The notes: a model not told the origin generated them from the letters alone. DNA of 64,000 nt from Gordonia sp. 'Campus' (GCF_022206305.1 NZ_JAKOIW010000007.1:124001-188000); one strand, 5' to 3'; numbered from the stretch's first letter, positions 25,226 through 34,668 are shown. Translations and numbers: made by a program.

Positions 25226-26188
25226 TCACGGATGCGTCGTCGCCTTCGCGAATCGACGTCGGTACACCAGCGGCGAGACGCCGACGGATGCGGCGAAATG
25301 ATGTCGTAGGAGCGTCGCGGACGCGAAGCCCACGCGGCGCGCGACCTCGTCGACACCCCAGTCCGTGGATTCCAACAGGTTCTTCGCGGACAGGACGCGC
25401 TGCTCGGTGAGCCACCGGCGGGGGGACACGCCCACCTCGTCGACGAAGCGCCGAGCGAAGGTGCGTCCCGACATGTGCATCCGAGCGGCCATGTCGTCGA
25501 CGCTGATGTCGCGATCCAGGTTCTCCACCAGCCAGGCGAGCAGGGCGCCGAAACCGTCATCGGTGCATGCGGGCATGGGTGCGTCGACGAACTGCCGTTG
25601 CCCGCCGTCGCGGTGGGGCGGTACGACCATGCGACGTGCGATCCGGTTGGCGACGGCGGGGCCCCAGGCCTCGCGGACGAGGTGCAGGGACGCGTCGATG
25701 CCAGCCGCGGTGCCCGCACTCGTGGTGACGGGCCCGTCGTCGACGAAGAGCACGTCGGTGTCGACCCGCGCCCGGGGGAACATGCGGGCCAGATGGCTGC
25801 CGTAACGCCAGTGGGTGGTGCACCGGCGGCCGTCGAGGAGTCCGGCCGCGCCGGCCACGAACGCACCCGAGCAGACGGTGAGGACACGTCCTCCGTTGTC
25901 GACGACCGCGCGAATGGTGTCGAGTACCTCGTCGGGGTAGTCGCCGCTCACGCTGCCGCCGGGGATGACGACGAGGTCGACGTCGCGGCATTCGTCGAGG
26001 GTGTGCGACACCTGGATCGACACCCCGTTGCCGACGGCGAGCGAAGTCCCGGGATCCGGTGTGGCGACGCGGAAGTCGAAGGCGGGTACGTCGTCGTCGG
26101 TGCGATCGAGACCGAACACCTCGTGGACGACCCCGAACTCGAACAGCGCGACGTGCCCGTACAGGAGGACACCGATCGAATGCAGCAC
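25226..26188 (-). CDS. GlxA-type AraC regulator with DJ-1/PfpI domain
   Basis: 320 residues. An N-terminal class I amidotransferase-like domain (about 3-165; elbow cysteine in VLTVCSGAFVAGAAGLLDGR, conserved THWRYG) is joined to a C-terminal AraC double HTH (about 215-315: ISVDDMAARMHMSGRTFAR, then VDEVARRVGFASATLLRHHF). Such regulators control catabolic or amine-use genes; the N-terminal domain is thought to sense a ligand rather than act as an enzyme. GTG 26188 follows CATACT by six bases, a leaderless arrangement. The frame stays open upstream, but that part overlaps the next gene. Target unknown; the tRNA lies just downstream. Confidence 0.88.
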   Translation of the reverse strand: MLHSIGVLLYGHVALFEFGVVHEVFGLDRTDDDVPAFDFRVATPDPGTSLAVGNGVSIQVSHTLDECRDVDLVVIPGGSVSGDYPDEVLDTIRAVVDNGGRVLTVCSGAFVAGAAGLLDGRRCTTHWRYGSHLARMFPRARVDTDVLFVDDGPVTTSAGTAAGIDASLHLVREAWGPAVANRIARRMVVPPHRDGGQRQFVDAPMPACTDDGFGALLAWLVENLDRDISVDDMAARMHMSGRTFARRFVDEVGVSPRRWLTEQRVLSAKNLLESTDWGVDEVARRVGFASATLLRHHFAASVGVSPLVYRRRFAKATTHP

Positions 26189-26258
26189 ACGACCAGTATG
26201 GCGGATAATTTGCGAAGAATGACATAGCTGCCACTGGTGGCCGAAAACATGCGAGCAG

Positions 26259-26495
26259 ATGATTACTGCCATGACACTCGTTTTCGTTCTCGCCTTCGTC
26301 GTTGTCGCCTCGGTCGCAGGCGCATCCGGAATCCTGGCCCTCGCCGCGCGGCGCACGCCGGCAGGTCGGCGCACACCGGGCCAGCGGCTCGCCGACTGGT
26401 TCACCCGAAACCCGCGGCGCCCCTACGGCCCCGACACCGAGCGGGTCGCCGCCGAGCTCAGCATCCTCACCCGCCGGTACGACAAGCTCGTCTGA
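26259..26495 (+). CDS. Small single-span membrane protein
   Basis: 78 residues. One hydrophobic span at about 6-30 (LVFVLAFVVVASVAGASGIL), then a basic, Arg- and Pro-rich cytosolic tail. Starts at 26259 and at 26271 (MTLVFVLAF) both fit. No family recognised. It ends 30 bases before a SDR gene that appears to have its own leaderless promoter, so operon membership is uncertain. Confidence 0.5.
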   Translation: MITAMTLVFVLAFVVVASVAGASGILALAARRTPAGRRTPGQRLADWFTRNPRRPYGPDTERVAAELSILTRRYDKLV

Positions 26496-26525
26496 CGTCT
26501 CGGCCGCTGCGCTACCGTTGCGGTC

Positions 26526-27335
26526 GTGAGTTCTCAGACTGTCCTCGTCACCGGCGCGACCAGCGGCATCGGGGCCGAGGTGGCACGCCAGTTCGTGTCC
26601 CGAGGCCATCGCGTCTTCGGCACCACCCGCAACCCCGACGCCGTGCGTGCCCCCATCCCCGGTGTCACCTATGTCCGCCTCGACAATGCCGACTACGACT
26701 CGGCGGCATCGTGCGCAGCTCTGGTCGGTGAGGTGGACATTCTCGTCAACAACGCGGGGGAGTCGCAGGCGGGTGCGCTCGAGGACACGCCGCTGTCGGC
26801 GATCGAGGATCTGTTCCGCGTCAACGTGTTCGGTCCGATCGCGCTGACCAAGGCGGTCCTGCCGGGCATGCGGGAGCGGCGTCGCGGCACGGTGGTGATG
26901 GTCGGTTCGATGCTGTCGAGCTTCCCGGTCGCCTTCCGGTCGAACTACGCCGCGACCAAGTCCGCGCTCAAGGCATTCGCGCTGGCGTCACGACGGGAGC
27001 TCGCGCCCTACGGAATCCGCATGATCAGTGTGGAACCGGGCACGATCGCCACCGGGATCGGCGACCGGCGCAGCATCTTCGTGGGTGAGAACTCGGTCTA
27101 CCGCGAGGAGTACGAGACACTCGCGGCCGCGACCCGACGCAACGAGGACGCCGGCATCAGTGCCGAGAGCATGGCCGCCCAGATCGTCGACGCCGCTCTC
27201 GCCGACCATCCGAAGCCGTTCTACGCCAGGGGTAATCAGGCGGGCGTGGTCTTCCTGCTGAGAAGGCTCGCACCCCGCCAGCTGATCCTGGACATGACCG
27301 CCCGCAAGCACGGGCTCCCGAGGGTGAAGATCTGA
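26526..27335 (+). CDS. Short-chain dehydrogenase/reductase
   Basis: 269-residue classical SDR: TGATSGIG cofactor loop, TTRNPD after strand two (Arg suggests NADP), VNNAGE, catalytic Ser in MVGSMLSS, and the active site YAATK. The following VEPGTIATGI fits the substrate loop. Substrate unknown; the layout resembles ketoreductases acting on lipids or steroids. TACCGT at 26513-26518 stands seven bases before GTG 26526, so the mRNA is probably leaderless. cobF follows after two bases and is likely translated from the same message, although a functional link between the two is not apparent. Confidence 0.88.
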   Translation: MSSQTVLVTGATSGIGAEVARQFVSRGHRVFGTTRNPDAVRAPIPGVTYVRLDNADYDSAASCAALVGEVDILVNNAGESQAGALEDTPLSAIEDLFRVNVFGPIALTKAVLPGMRERRRGTVVMVGSMLSSFPVAFRSNYAATKSALKAFALASRRELAPYGIRMISVEPGTIATGIGDRRSIFVGENSVYREEYETLAAATRRNEDAGISAESMAAQIVDAALADHPKPFYARGNQAGVVFLLRRLAPRQLILDMTARKHGLPRVKI

Positions 27336-27337
27336 CC

Positions 27338-28096
27338 GTGCGAATCACGCTGCGAGTCATCGGGATCGGCCCCGGCGGCCCGCGTCAGATCACGTTGCAG
27401 GCCATCGATGCGATGGCCGACGTGGACGTGTTCCTGGCACTCGAGAAAGGGACGTCCAAGAGCGGTCTGCTCGATGCCCGACGCGCCGTTCTCGACGCCC
27501 ATGCGCGGCAGGGATCGTCGTTGGTCGAGATTCCCGACCCGCCGCGCGACCGTGCTCCGGCGGACTACGACGCGGAGGTCCGCCGCTGGCACGCGGCCCG
27601 GGCCGACCTCATCGCCACGGCACTGCGCGACGAAGTGGGCGACGGGGGTGTGGCCGCCTTTCTCGTCTGGGGAGATCCCGCGCTCTACGACAGCACGCTG
27701 CGCATCGTCGACGACCTCGCCGCACGCGCGGACCTCGACCTGTCCGTCGAGGTGATCCCCGGTGTCACCAGCGCGAGCGCGCTCACCGCGGCGCACGGCA
27801 TCGTCGCCAACCGCGTCGGGGAACCCATCCACATCACCACCGGACGGCGCCTGGCCGACACCCCCGCCGGAGCGGACGCGAACCAGATCGTGATGCTCGA
27901 CGGTGAACTCGCCTTCCGGCACACGGCGAGCCCGGACGACCACATCTGGTGGGGCGCCTACGTGGGCACCGACGACGAGATCCTCATCAGCGGCAGGGTC
28001 GCCGATGTCACCGACCGCATCGTCGCTGCCCGCACGGAGGCCAGGGAACGCATCGGCTGGATCATGGACATCTATCTCATCCGCAAGGCGCACTGA
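27338..28096 (+). CDS. cobF: Precorrin-6A synthase (deacetylating)
   Basis: 252-residue tetrapyrrole methylase fold protein. CobF methylates C-1 of precorrin-5 and removes the acetyl group in aerobic cobalamin synthesis. Family features: LRVIGIGPGGPRQITLQAIDAM at the N-terminus (GxGPG loop for S-adenosylmethionine), LALEKG, LVWGDPALYDSTLRIVD, and EVIPGVTSASALTAAHG. The C-terminus carries HIWWGAYVGTDDEIL, typical of CobF. GTG start two bases after the SDR stop. No other cobalamin gene is in this window, so cobF is separated from the main cluster, as in other Mycobacteriales. Confidence 0.93.
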   Translation: MRITLRVIGIGPGGPRQITLQAIDAMADVDVFLALEKGTSKSGLLDARRAVLDAHARQGSSLVEIPDPPRDRAPADYDAEVRRWHAARADLIATALRDEVGDGGVAAFLVWGDPALYDSTLRIVDDLAARADLDLSVEVIPGVTSASALTAAHGIVANRVGEPIHITTGRRLADTPAGADANQIVMLDGELAFRHTASPDDHIWWGAYVGTDDEILISGRVADVTDRIVAARTEARERIGWIMDIYLIRKAH

Positions 28097-28127
28097 GTAC
28101 CGGCACCCGTCTGCAGGTGTTCAGGGT

Positions 28128-28877
28128 TCACAGTCGTTCGCGGGCAACGAGTTCGACGGTGACGAGCATGGCGATGGAACTGACGGTCAAGAGTGCCACG
28201 AGGACGAACAACTGCATCGCCGCCGCAGCCCACACCGAGGCGCCGCCGAGGACCATGCCCACGAACGCGCCGGGGATGGTGACGAGCCCCACCGACTTGG
28301 TCTGATCGAGTCCGGGGATGAGGGCACTCGACGCGGCGGGCCCGCAGATCTCCATGCGCGCGTCCCGCGAGAGCAGACCCAGCGACAACGCTGCGTCCAC
28401 CTCGCCGCGGCGCACCCTCAACTCGTCATGCGCCCGGCGCCCGGCGAGCGACGTGGTGACCATCGCGCCACCGATGAGGATTCCGGCCGTCGGGATGACG
28501 GCGATCCCGCGGGCGGGAAGTACTCCGATGACGACGAGTGCGGTGACGATGACGATGGTTGGCAGGGCGACGGGACCCGCACACCACGCGATCCCGACGA
28601 CGCCGGAGCGCTCCGGGTGCACGCGCCGGGCCGACGTCCACGCCGCTGCCGACGCCATGAGAAGGACGAACAGCGCGGAGGCCCACAGGTGGGGGACGAC
28701 CACCGCCAGCACCGCGGCCAGTGCGGCGAGTTGCGCGACGGCACGCAGCACCGCCACGAGGGTCTCGGTGGCCAGACCGGACCGGCGGTTGACCACCGCC
28801 GCGGCCACCGCCAGCAGTACGACGACGACAATCAGTGCGGGCCCGATCCGTACGACCGCGTCGCCGACTCCGTTCAC
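28128..28877 (-). CDS. FetB-family permease (UPF0014)
   Basis: 249 residues with seven hydrophobic spans. The family signature is clear near residue 195: ALIPGLDQTKSVGLVTIPG followed by AFVGMVLGGAS. In E. coli FetB is the membrane part of an ABC exporter (FetAB) that affects iron handling; FetA, the ATPase, is not encoded nearby, which is common for this family in actinobacteria. It follows cysQ on the same strand by 10 bases and is probably co-transcribed with it. Substrate not assigned. Confidence 0.85.
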   Translation of the reverse strand: MNGVGDAVVRIGPALIVVVVLLAVAAAVVNRRSGLATETLVAVLRAVAQLAALAAVLAVVVPHLWASALFVLLMASAAAWTSARRVHPERSGVVGIAWCAGPVALPTIVIVTALVVIGVLPARGIAVIPTAGILIGGAMVTTSLAGRRAHDELRVRRGEVDAALSLGLLSRDARMEICGPAASSALIPGLDQTKSVGLVTIPGAFVGMVLGGASVWAAAAMQLFVLVALLTVSSIAMLVTVELVARERL

Positions 28878-28887
28878 GGTGTCGGGG

Positions 28888-29628
28888 TCACCAGATCTGC
28901 TGCAGGGCCGCCAGCATCTCCTCGCGGATCTCGCTGCGGCAGATCACGAAGTCGGGCATGTACGGATGCCGGTTGTTGTAGACGATCTCCGAACCGTCCA
29001 GACGGCTGCAGTGCAGCCCGGCAGCCAGCGCGACCCCGACCGGCGCTGCGTTGTCCCATTCGTATTGACCGCCGGCGTGGACATAGGCATCGGCATCGCC
29101 ACGGACGACGGCCATCGCCTTCGCGCCCGCCGACCCCACCGGCACCATCTGTAAGCCGAGTCGGTTGGCGACGTAGCTGGTCTCATACGACCCGCCCCAG
29201 CGGGAGGTGACGAGGCGACGCGTGAGGGGCCCGTCGGTCTCCTCGACCGTGTCGGAGCGGAACAACTCGCCCGTCGCGGGCAGCGACACCGATGCCTCGG
29301 TGACGATCCCGCTCTCGGTGAGCGCGACGTGCACGGCCCAGTCCGCCGAGCCGCCGGCGAATTCCCTTGTGCCGTCGAGAGGGTCGATGATCCAGACGCG
29401 CTGCGCGGTGGACCGGTCGCCGACGTCGGCGGCCTCCTCGCTCAACACCGCGTCCCGGGGACGGTGTTTGCGCAGCACCGTCGAGATCCATGCCTGGGCA
29501 AGCGCATCCCCGACATCGCCGAGCATGGCCCCGCCGAGCAGTCCGCCGGAACGGATTCCGAGAAGTACCTCCCCGGCCCCCTGCGCGATCCGGGCAGCCA
29601 GTTCGGCATCGGAAAGACGGGAGTTCAT
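28888..29628 (-). CDS. cysQ: 3'(2'),5'-bisphosphate nucleotidase / inositol-phosphatase family (CysQ)
   Basis: 246 residues of the lithium-sensitive phosphatase superfamily. Metal-binding landmarks are LSEEAAD, WIIDPLDGTREF, and the second-half motif QYEWDNAAPVGVALAAG. CysQ removes PAP formed in sulfate assimilation; family members in mycobacteria also act on inositol phosphate and fructose bisphosphate, so the substrate is likely but not certain. It is divergent from fpg with only 25 bp between starts, and fetB-like follows after 10 bases. Confidence 0.9.
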   Translation of the reverse strand: MNSRLSDAELAARIAQGAGEVLLGIRSGGLLGGAMLGDVGDALAQAWISTVLRKHRPRDAVLSEEAADVGDRSTAQRVWIIDPLDGTREFAGGSADWAVHVALTESGIVTEASVSLPATGELFRSDTVEETDGPLTRRLVTSRWGGSYETSYVANRLGLQMVPVGSAGAKAMAVVRGDADAYVHAGGQYEWDNAAPVGVALAAGLHCSRLDGSEIVYNNRHPYMPDFVICRSEIREEMLAALQQIW

Positions 29629-29653
29629 CCCTCAACTAGAGCACACTGTTGGC

Positions 29654-30544
29654 ATGCCTGAGCTTCCAGAGGTGGCCGCCATCGCCGACTATGTCGACGG
29701 ACGCGCGGCCGGACTCCCGATCCGCAGGGTCGATGTCGCGTCGTTGTCGGTGCTCAAGACCGCCGACCCGCCGTACAGCGCGTTGCACGAGCGCATCGTC
29801 GAATCGGTCGGGCGGGTGGGAAAGTACCTGGTCATCCGTACCATTCCCGGGTCGGCGGCCACGGCCCCAGAGCCGTTGCTGCAGCTGGTCATCCATCTGT
29901 CGCGCGCCGGATGGGTGCGATGGAGCGAGGAACTCTCGCCCCGGCCGTTGCGGCCCGGCGGCAAGAGTCCCATCGCGCTGCGCGTCCACTGTGGATTGCC
30001 GGGGGAGGGGTTCGACGTCACCGAGGCCGGCACCCAGAAACGGCTCGCAGTGTGGCTGGTGCGGGAGCTCACCGACATCGAGCGTGTCGCCGGACTCGGT
30101 CCCGATGCGCTCGAACTCACCCTGGAACAGTTCGCCGCCGTCCTCGCCGGGACCACGGGCCGGATCAAGAACGTGCTCACCGATCAGCGGGTGATCGCCG
30201 GGATCGGCAACGCCTACAGCGACGAGATCCTGCACACCGCCCGCATGTCGCCGTTCGCGTCGTCGAAGACCCTGAAACCGGACCAGGTGGCCACGCTCTA
30301 CGACGCCATGCGCGAGGTACTCACCGACGCGACCGATCGCCTGGAGGGTCAGACGGTGGCACGGCTCAAGTCGGAGAAGCGCACCGGTCTGCGCGTCCAT
30401 GCCCGTACGGGCCTGCCGTGCCCGGTGTGTGGCGACATCGTGCGCGAGGTGTCCTTCGCCGACCGGTCGTTCCAGTACTGCGCCACCTGTCAGACCGGCG
30501 GCAAGGTCCTGGCCGACCGTCGGATGTCACGTCTGTTGAAGTGA
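29654..30544 (+). CDS. Formamidopyrimidine-DNA glycosylase family protein (Fpg/Nei)
   Basis: 296 residues. Base-excision repair enzyme of the H2TH family. The N-terminus MPELPEV supplies the catalytic Pro2 and Glu3; the beta-hairpin Lys is in GRVGKYLVI; the H2TH region reads IKNVLTDQRVIAGIGNAYSDEILH; the C-terminal zinc finger has CPVCG and CATCQTGG. It corresponds by position to Rv0944 of M. tuberculosis, which lies before an SDR (Rv0945) as here. Whether it removes oxidised purines or acts like Nei is not decided by these motifs. The frame extends upstream through cysQ, but MPELPEV fixes the start. Confidence 0.93.
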   Translation: MPELPEVAAIADYVDGRAAGLPIRRVDVASLSVLKTADPPYSALHERIVESVGRVGKYLVIRTIPGSAATAPEPLLQLVIHLSRAGWVRWSEELSPRPLRPGGKSPIALRVHCGLPGEGFDVTEAGTQKRLAVWLVRELTDIERVAGLGPDALELTLEQFAAVLAGTTGRIKNVLTDQRVIAGIGNAYSDEILHTARMSPFASSKTLKPDQVATLYDAMREVLTDATDRLEGQTVARLKSEKRTGLRVHARTGLPCPVCGDIVREVSFADRSFQYCATCQTGGKVLADRRMSRLLK

Positions 30545-30591
30545 GCGCGGGCCGGCCGGGACGCGGGGCTACCGGCCGGTAGCCTGGCGTC

Positions 30592-31335
30592 GTGACGACA
30601 CGGCAGAGAATCCTCATCACCGGTGCGAGTTCGGGACTGGGTGCGGGCATGGCCCGCCGGTTCGCCGACCAGGGACGTGCGCTCGGGTTGGCCGCGCGTC
30701 GCGTCGAGAAGCTGGACGAGCTCGCGGATCAGATCCGGCCCGCCGCCGCACGGGTCGAGGTGGAAGCGCTCGACGTCACCGATCTCGCATCCGTGCCGAC
30801 GGTGTTCGGTCAGCTCGCCGACCGGCTCGGCGGCCTCGACCGGGTCATCGTCAACGCGGGCCTCGGCAAGGGTGCCCCGCTCGGAACGGGCAACGCGGCG
30901 GCCAACATCGAGACCGTGCAGACCAATCTCGTCGGTGCGCTCGCGCAGGCGGAGGCCGCGCTGGAGATCTTCCGTGCCCAGAACGCCGGACACCTCGTCC
31001 TCATCAGCTCGATCTCGGGGGTCCGCGGTATGCCGAGAGCCCAGGCCGCCTACTCGGCGTCCAAGGCGGGCCTGACCGCACTCGGTCAGGGTCTGCAGGC
31101 GGAGTTCGCGAACTCACCCATCACCGTGACGGTCGTCGCGCCGGGTTACATCGAGACCGACATCAACCGTGGCGTCAAGACGTCGCTGATGGTCGACACG
31201 GACAAGGGCGTCGATGCGATGGTCACGGCGATCGAGGCCGAGAAGGACTGGGCCCCGGTGCCGGGTTGGCCGTGGACGCCCATCGCGGCAGCGTTGAAGT
31301 ACCTGCCCGCGTCGGTCACCCGTCGCATGATCTGA
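30592..31335 (+). CDS. Short-chain dehydrogenase/reductase (Rv0945-like)
   Basis: 247-residue SDR with TGASSGLG, LAARR (NADP preference), NAG, catalytic Ser in LISSISGVRGMP, YSASK, and PGYIETDIN. It follows fpg in the same order as Rv0944-Rv0945. TAGCCT at 30580-30585 stands six bases before GTG 30592, so it has its own leaderless start despite the short gap from fpg. The substrate is not known; the C-terminal WTPIAAALKYLPASVTRRMI resembles SDRs of lipid metabolism. Confidence 0.9.
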   Translation: MTTRQRILITGASSGLGAGMARRFADQGRALGLAARRVEKLDELADQIRPAAARVEVEALDVTDLASVPTVFGQLADRLGGLDRVIVNAGLGKGAPLGTGNAAANIETVQTNLVGALAQAEAALEIFRAQNAGHLVLISSISGVRGMPRAQAAYSASKAGLTALGQGLQAEFANSPITVTVVAPGYIETDINRGVKTSLMVDTDKGVDAMVTAIEAEKDWAPVPGWPWTPIAAALKYLPASVTRRMI

Positions 31336-31402
31336 CCGGCCCGGATCATTCACCGGACGGATTTTCCGGGCTTCGCCTCCATGCGCCGATTATCGTGACG
31401 GG

Positions 31403-31918
31403 ATGTCTCCCTTGCGATTCCGGCCGGTGTGCGCGGGAGTCGTCGTACTCGGCGCGCTGGTCACCGGCTGTGGACCGTCCGACCCGGTCGATCGCACGCC
31501 CGGGCCGCCGGTCTCGACGCCGGTGCAGGTGAGCAAGACCGTGACCGCAGGACCGCGACGCGACGTCGAGCCGGTCGTGGCCCGCTTCCCGCTGCTCACC
31601 GGTGCGCGCGTCGACGCATGGGCGGCAGGGACTCTCGGGGGCGAGGGCACCGGTCGGGTGCCCGGGCCCAGCACGTATTGGTTCGACGCCGTGGTCGATG
31701 TAGGGACCGATCGGGTGACCCGATGGTCGGAGCTCTACGACACCCGGCCGGTGGCCGCGCCGGGTGCGTCGGCCGAGGTGGTGCGTCCGTGGTTACCGAC
31801 CGGCCGACTGCTCGGCGGACCCGAACTCGACCGCGCCTTCTCCTCGGCGCAGTGGGACGCGACCGTGTACCTGTCCCCGGCCACCGGCCGCGTGGTCGTG
31901 CTCGGTCTCGACGACTGA
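31403..31918 (+). CDS. Putative lipoprotein of unknown function
   Basis: 171 residues. Residues 1-23 are a lipoprotein signal (basic start, VCAGVVVLGALVTGC) with Cys23 as the anchor, followed by a Pro/Thr-rich linker and a small domain without a recognised family. TATCGT at 31391-31396 is six bases before the ATG, a leaderless layout. The stop codon lies within the first copy of a 19-bp tandem repeat. Not part of the conserved mycobacterial order as far as I can judge. Confidence 0.7.
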   Translation: MSPLRFRPVCAGVVVLGALVTGCGPSDPVDRTPGPPVSTPVQVSKTVTAGPRRDVEPVVARFPLLTGARVDAWAAGTLGGEGTGRVPGPSTYWFDAVVDVGTDRVTRWSELYDTRPVAAPGASAEVVRPWLPTGRLLGGPELDRAFSSAQWDATVYLSPATGRVVVLGLDD

Positions 31919-31951
31919 TCTGCGTGCGGACCACTGATCTGCGTGCGGACG
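31914..31951. repeat. 19-bp tandem duplication
   Basis: ACTGATCTGCGTGCGGAC is followed by C in the first copy (31914-31932) and by G in the second (31933-31951). The first copy includes the stop codon of the lipoprotein gene; the second lies in the gap before the next gene. It looks like a recent slippage event. Confidence 0.85.
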
Positions 31952-31975
31952 ACCGACGTGCGTAAGGTGACCGAC

Positions 31976-32509
31976 GTGGCGAACAAGCAGGGACAGGTGG
32001 TCGCGTCGGGTGCCTTTCAGCTCTTCGGGGGAGGTCTCCGCGACCGGGTCGGCGAGTTGCTCGGCGAGATCTTCGACCGCACCGACATCGAGGCGGTCGG
32101 TGCTGACTGGCGCGGCATCGTCTACTTCACTCTCGACGACGACGAGTCGACCGCACCCGAGTCGGTCCTCGGGTTCGATCCGTCGAGCGGTACGTCCGGG
32201 GAGCTGGCAACTCTCGACGAGGTCCTCGGGGCGGTGCGGACCGGAGACATCGCCGAGGCGGTGGACTCGGTGAGTTTCGACGCGTGGCGCACCGCGACCG
32301 GTACCCGGTCGCTGGACATGGGTGCCTGCGTCGCGCCTGCCGTCTACGAGTTCCTCGGTGGCGATCCCGCCGAAAGGGACGTGGAGGCAACCGATCTCGT
32401 CACCTACGTGGCGACCGCGGCCGCGATCATGGGCCGTATCCAGGCGCTGGACGTCCAACCGGGTGACGAGATCCCCGACGAGGTGTTCGACGAGGACTAC
32501 TGGAAGTAG
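31976..32509 (+). CDS. Conserved hypothetical protein, acidic
   Basis: 177 residues, soluble and strongly acidic at the C-terminus (DEIPDEVFDEDYW). The start is GTG 31976: TAAGGT (31963-31968) lies seven bases before it, so an earlier in-frame start at 31943 would be upstream of the promoter. The region around GDIAEAVDSVSFDAWRTA and ATAAAIMGRIQALD suggests a small alpha/beta domain, perhaps of the SMI1/DUF1851 type, but I cannot confirm it. Convergent with pgi. Confidence 0.7.
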   Translation: MANKQGQVVASGAFQLFGGGLRDRVGELLGEIFDRTDIEAVGADWRGIVYFTLDDDESTAPESVLGFDPSSGTSGELATLDEVLGAVRTGDIAEAVDSVSFDAWRTATGTRSLDMGACVAPAVYEFLGGDPAERDVEATDLVTYVATAAAIMGRIQALDVQPGDEIPDEVFDEDYWK

Positions 32510-32515
32510 CCTCAT

Positions 32516-32530
32516 CCACCCGCCGGGTGG
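32516..32530. terminator. Short G+C hairpin between convergent genes
   Basis: CCACCC-GCC-GGGTGG forms a six-pair stem between the stop of the acidic protein gene (32509) and that of pgi (32546). There is no T-tract, so efficient intrinsic termination is not assured. Confidence 0.35.
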
Positions 32531-32545
32531 GCTCGTCGAAACCCC

Positions 32546-34243
32546 TCAGACCGCGCGGCCCCGGCGCTCGCGGTACCACGCGACGAGCGCGTCCGTCGAC
32601 GAATCGTCATGCGTTGCGGGAGCTTCGACGCTGGTGATGGTGCCGAGCAGTTCCTTGGCCTGGGTCTTGCCCAGTTCGACGCCCCACTGGTCGAACGGAT
32701 TCACGCCCCAGATGGCGCCTTCGACGAAGACCTGGTGCTCGTAGAGTGCCACCAGCTGACCGAGTACCGACGGGGTGAGTCGGGGGGCCAGGATGGAGGT
32801 GGTCGGCCGGTTGCCGGGCATCACCTTGTGGGCCACTACGTGCGCCGGTACGCCTTCGGCTGAGATCTCGTCGGCGGTCTTGCCGAACGCGAGCACCTTG
32901 GTCTGGGCGAAGTAGTTGCTCATCAACAGGTCGTGCATGGAGCCGGAACCGTCTGCGGCGGTGGGCAGGTCGTCGGTCGGCTCGGCGAAACCGATGAAGT
33001 CCGCCGGGACCATCCGGGTCCCCTGATGCAGCAGCTGATAGAACGCGTGCTGGCCATTGGTCCCCGGCTCACCCCAGAAGATCTCACCGGTCTCGGTGGT
33101 CACGTGGTGCCCGCTCGCCGTCACCGACTTGCCGTTGGATTCCATCGTCAGCTGCTGGAGATAGGCGGCGAAACGCGCCATGTCGTTGCTGTAGGGCAAC
33201 ACGGCGCGGGTGGCGGCATCCCAGAAGTTGTTGTACCAGAGGCCGATCAGGCCGAGGAGTACCGGCGCGTTGCGCTCGAGGGGTTGTGTGCGGAAGTGTT
33301 CGTCGACGAGATGGAACCCTTGCAGGAACTCCGCGAACCGTTCCTTGCCGACCGCCGCCATCACCGACAGCCCGATGGCCGAGTCCACCGAGTACCGTCC
33401 GCCCACCCAGTCCCAGAAGCCGAACATGTTGTCGGTGTCGATGCCGAACTTCGCCACCTCGTCGGCGTTGGTGCTGACCGCGACGAAATGCTTGGCCACC
33501 GCGTCGGACTCGGCGGCGAGCGCCTCGAGCAACCACGTCCGGGCGGCGGCGGCGTTGGTCAGCGTCTCGAGCGTGGTGAACGTCTTCGACGCGATGATGA
33601 ACAAGGTGGTCTCGGCGTCGAGATCGGCGAGAGTGCCGACCATGTCGGCGGGGTCGACATTGGAGACGAAGTGGCAACGGATCCCGGCATCGACGTAGTG
33701 GCGCAACGCCTGATAGACCATGACCGGGCCGAGATCGGAGCCGCCGATACCGATGTTGACGACGTCGGTGATCGGTTTTCCGGTGTGGCCTTTCCATTCT
33801 CCGCTGCGCAACCGGTCGGTGAACTCGCCCATCCGCGTGAGCACCTCGTGGACGTCGGCGACCACGTCCTGACCGTCGACGGTGAGCGTCGCATCGGCGG
33901 GCAGCCGGAGCGCGGTGTGCAGAACCGCGCGGTCCTCGGAGGTGTTGATGTGTGCGCCGGCGAACATGTCGTCGCGCATCTCCTCGAGACCGACCTCGCG
34001 CGCGAGACTCAGCAGCAGTTCGAGCGTCTCCCGGAGCACACGGTGTTTGGAGTAGTCGATGTGCAGATCACCGACGTCGACGGTCAGTTCGCGGCCGCGA
34101 GCGGGGTCGATCGCGAAGACCTCACGCAGGTGCATCGCGTACACGTGCGGTTGATGCGCTGCGAGCGCCTGCCAGGACTGCGTCGCGGTGATGTCGCCGT
34201 GATCGGTGCCGGTGAAGTCGCTGCCAGGGGCCTGGGTGCTCAT
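32546..34243 (-). CDS. pgi: Glucose-6-phosphate isomerase
   Basis: 565 residues, full length for the bacterial/eukaryotic-type PGI. It interconverts glucose 6-phosphate and fructose 6-phosphate. Visible: [22 protein letters not shown] (phosphate-binding Ser/Thr), the first signature [17 protein letters not shown], the catalytic Glu and His regions [13 protein letters not shown] and NQ-type turns, and the second signature [15 protein letters not shown] 34243 matches the family start. Position corresponds to Rv0946c. The chorismate mutase gene ends 65 bases upstream on the same strand. Confidence 0.96.
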   Translation of the reverse strand: MSTQAPGSDFTGTDHGDITATQSWQALAAHQPHVYAMHLREVFAIDPARGRELTVDVGDLHIDYSKHRVLRETLELLLSLAREVGLEEMRDDMFAGAHINTSEDRAVLHTALRLPADATLTVDGQDVVADVHEVLTRMGEFTDRLRSGEWKGHTGKPITDVVNIGIGGSDLGPVMVYQALRHYVDAGIRCHFVSNVDPADMVGTLADLDAETTLFIIASKTFTTLETLTNAAAARTWLLEALAAESDAVAKHFVAVSTNADEVAKFGIDTDNMFGFWDWVGGRYSVDSAIGLSVMAAVGKERFAEFLQGFHLVDEHFRTQPLERNAPVLLGLIGLWYNNFWDAATRAVLPYSNDMARFAAYLQQLTMESNGKSVTASGHHVTTETGEIFWGEPGTNGQHAFYQLLHQGTRMVPADFIGFAEPTDDLPTAADGSGSMHDLLMSNYFAQTKVLAFGKTADEISAEGVPAHVVAHKVMPGNRPTTSILAPRLTPSVLGQLVALYEHQVFVEGAIWGVNPFDQWGVELGKTQAKELLGTITSVEAPATHDDSSTDALVAWYRERRGRAV

Positions 34244-34308
34244 GACTGTTCACCCTATGTGCTCGACGGCCGGGCCGCGACGGTCACGGCGTGGGCCGGT
34301 TCGCGGCG

Positions 34309-34668
34309 TCAGCGTCCCAGGGGGCCGCGCCCGAGCCGCAGCAGGAGCATCGCGAGGGTGTGCCCCTCCTGGCCCAGGTCCTTGAACCGTTCGAGCACCT
34401 TGACCTCGCGGCTGTGCACCAGACGCGGGCCGCCCGACGCCATTCGCGCCGCCCCGATCTTCTTGGACACGGCCGAGCGCCGTTTGATCGCGCCGAGGAT
34501 GACCGCATCCAACCGATCGATCTCCAGGCGCAGCTGGTCGATGTCATCGGGAAGGTCGGCGACATCGGAGCTGAGCTGGTACTTCTCGAGGTCGATCGTG
34601 TTCTCGAAGGACTCCCCGCCGGTCGGACGGGGTTCTTGCGCTCCGGAATCAGGGCTGCGATCGGTCAC
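34309..34668 (-). CDS. Chorismate mutase (AroQ type, Rv0948c-like)
   Basis: 119 residues, all-helical. Chorismate mutase makes prephenate for Phe and Tyr. LRLEIDRLDAVILGAIKRR is helix 1 with the active-site Arg; KKIGAARMASGG and VHSREVKVLERF follow; the end LLLRLGRGPLG matches the C-terminus that in M. tuberculosis contacts the DAHP synthase that activates this enzyme. The first 35 residues are a poorly ordered extension. GTG 34668 stands six bases after CAAAAT, a leaderless arrangement; the longer frame to 34755 overlaps the divergent gene's leader and is not needed. Position corresponds to Rv0948c. Confidence 0.92.
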   Translation of the reverse strand: MTDRSPDSGAQEPRPTGGESFENTIDLEKYQLSSDVADLPDDIDQLRLEIDRLDAVILGAIKRRSAVSKKIGAARMASGGPRLVHSREVKVLERFKDLGQEGHTLAMLLLRLGRGPLGR

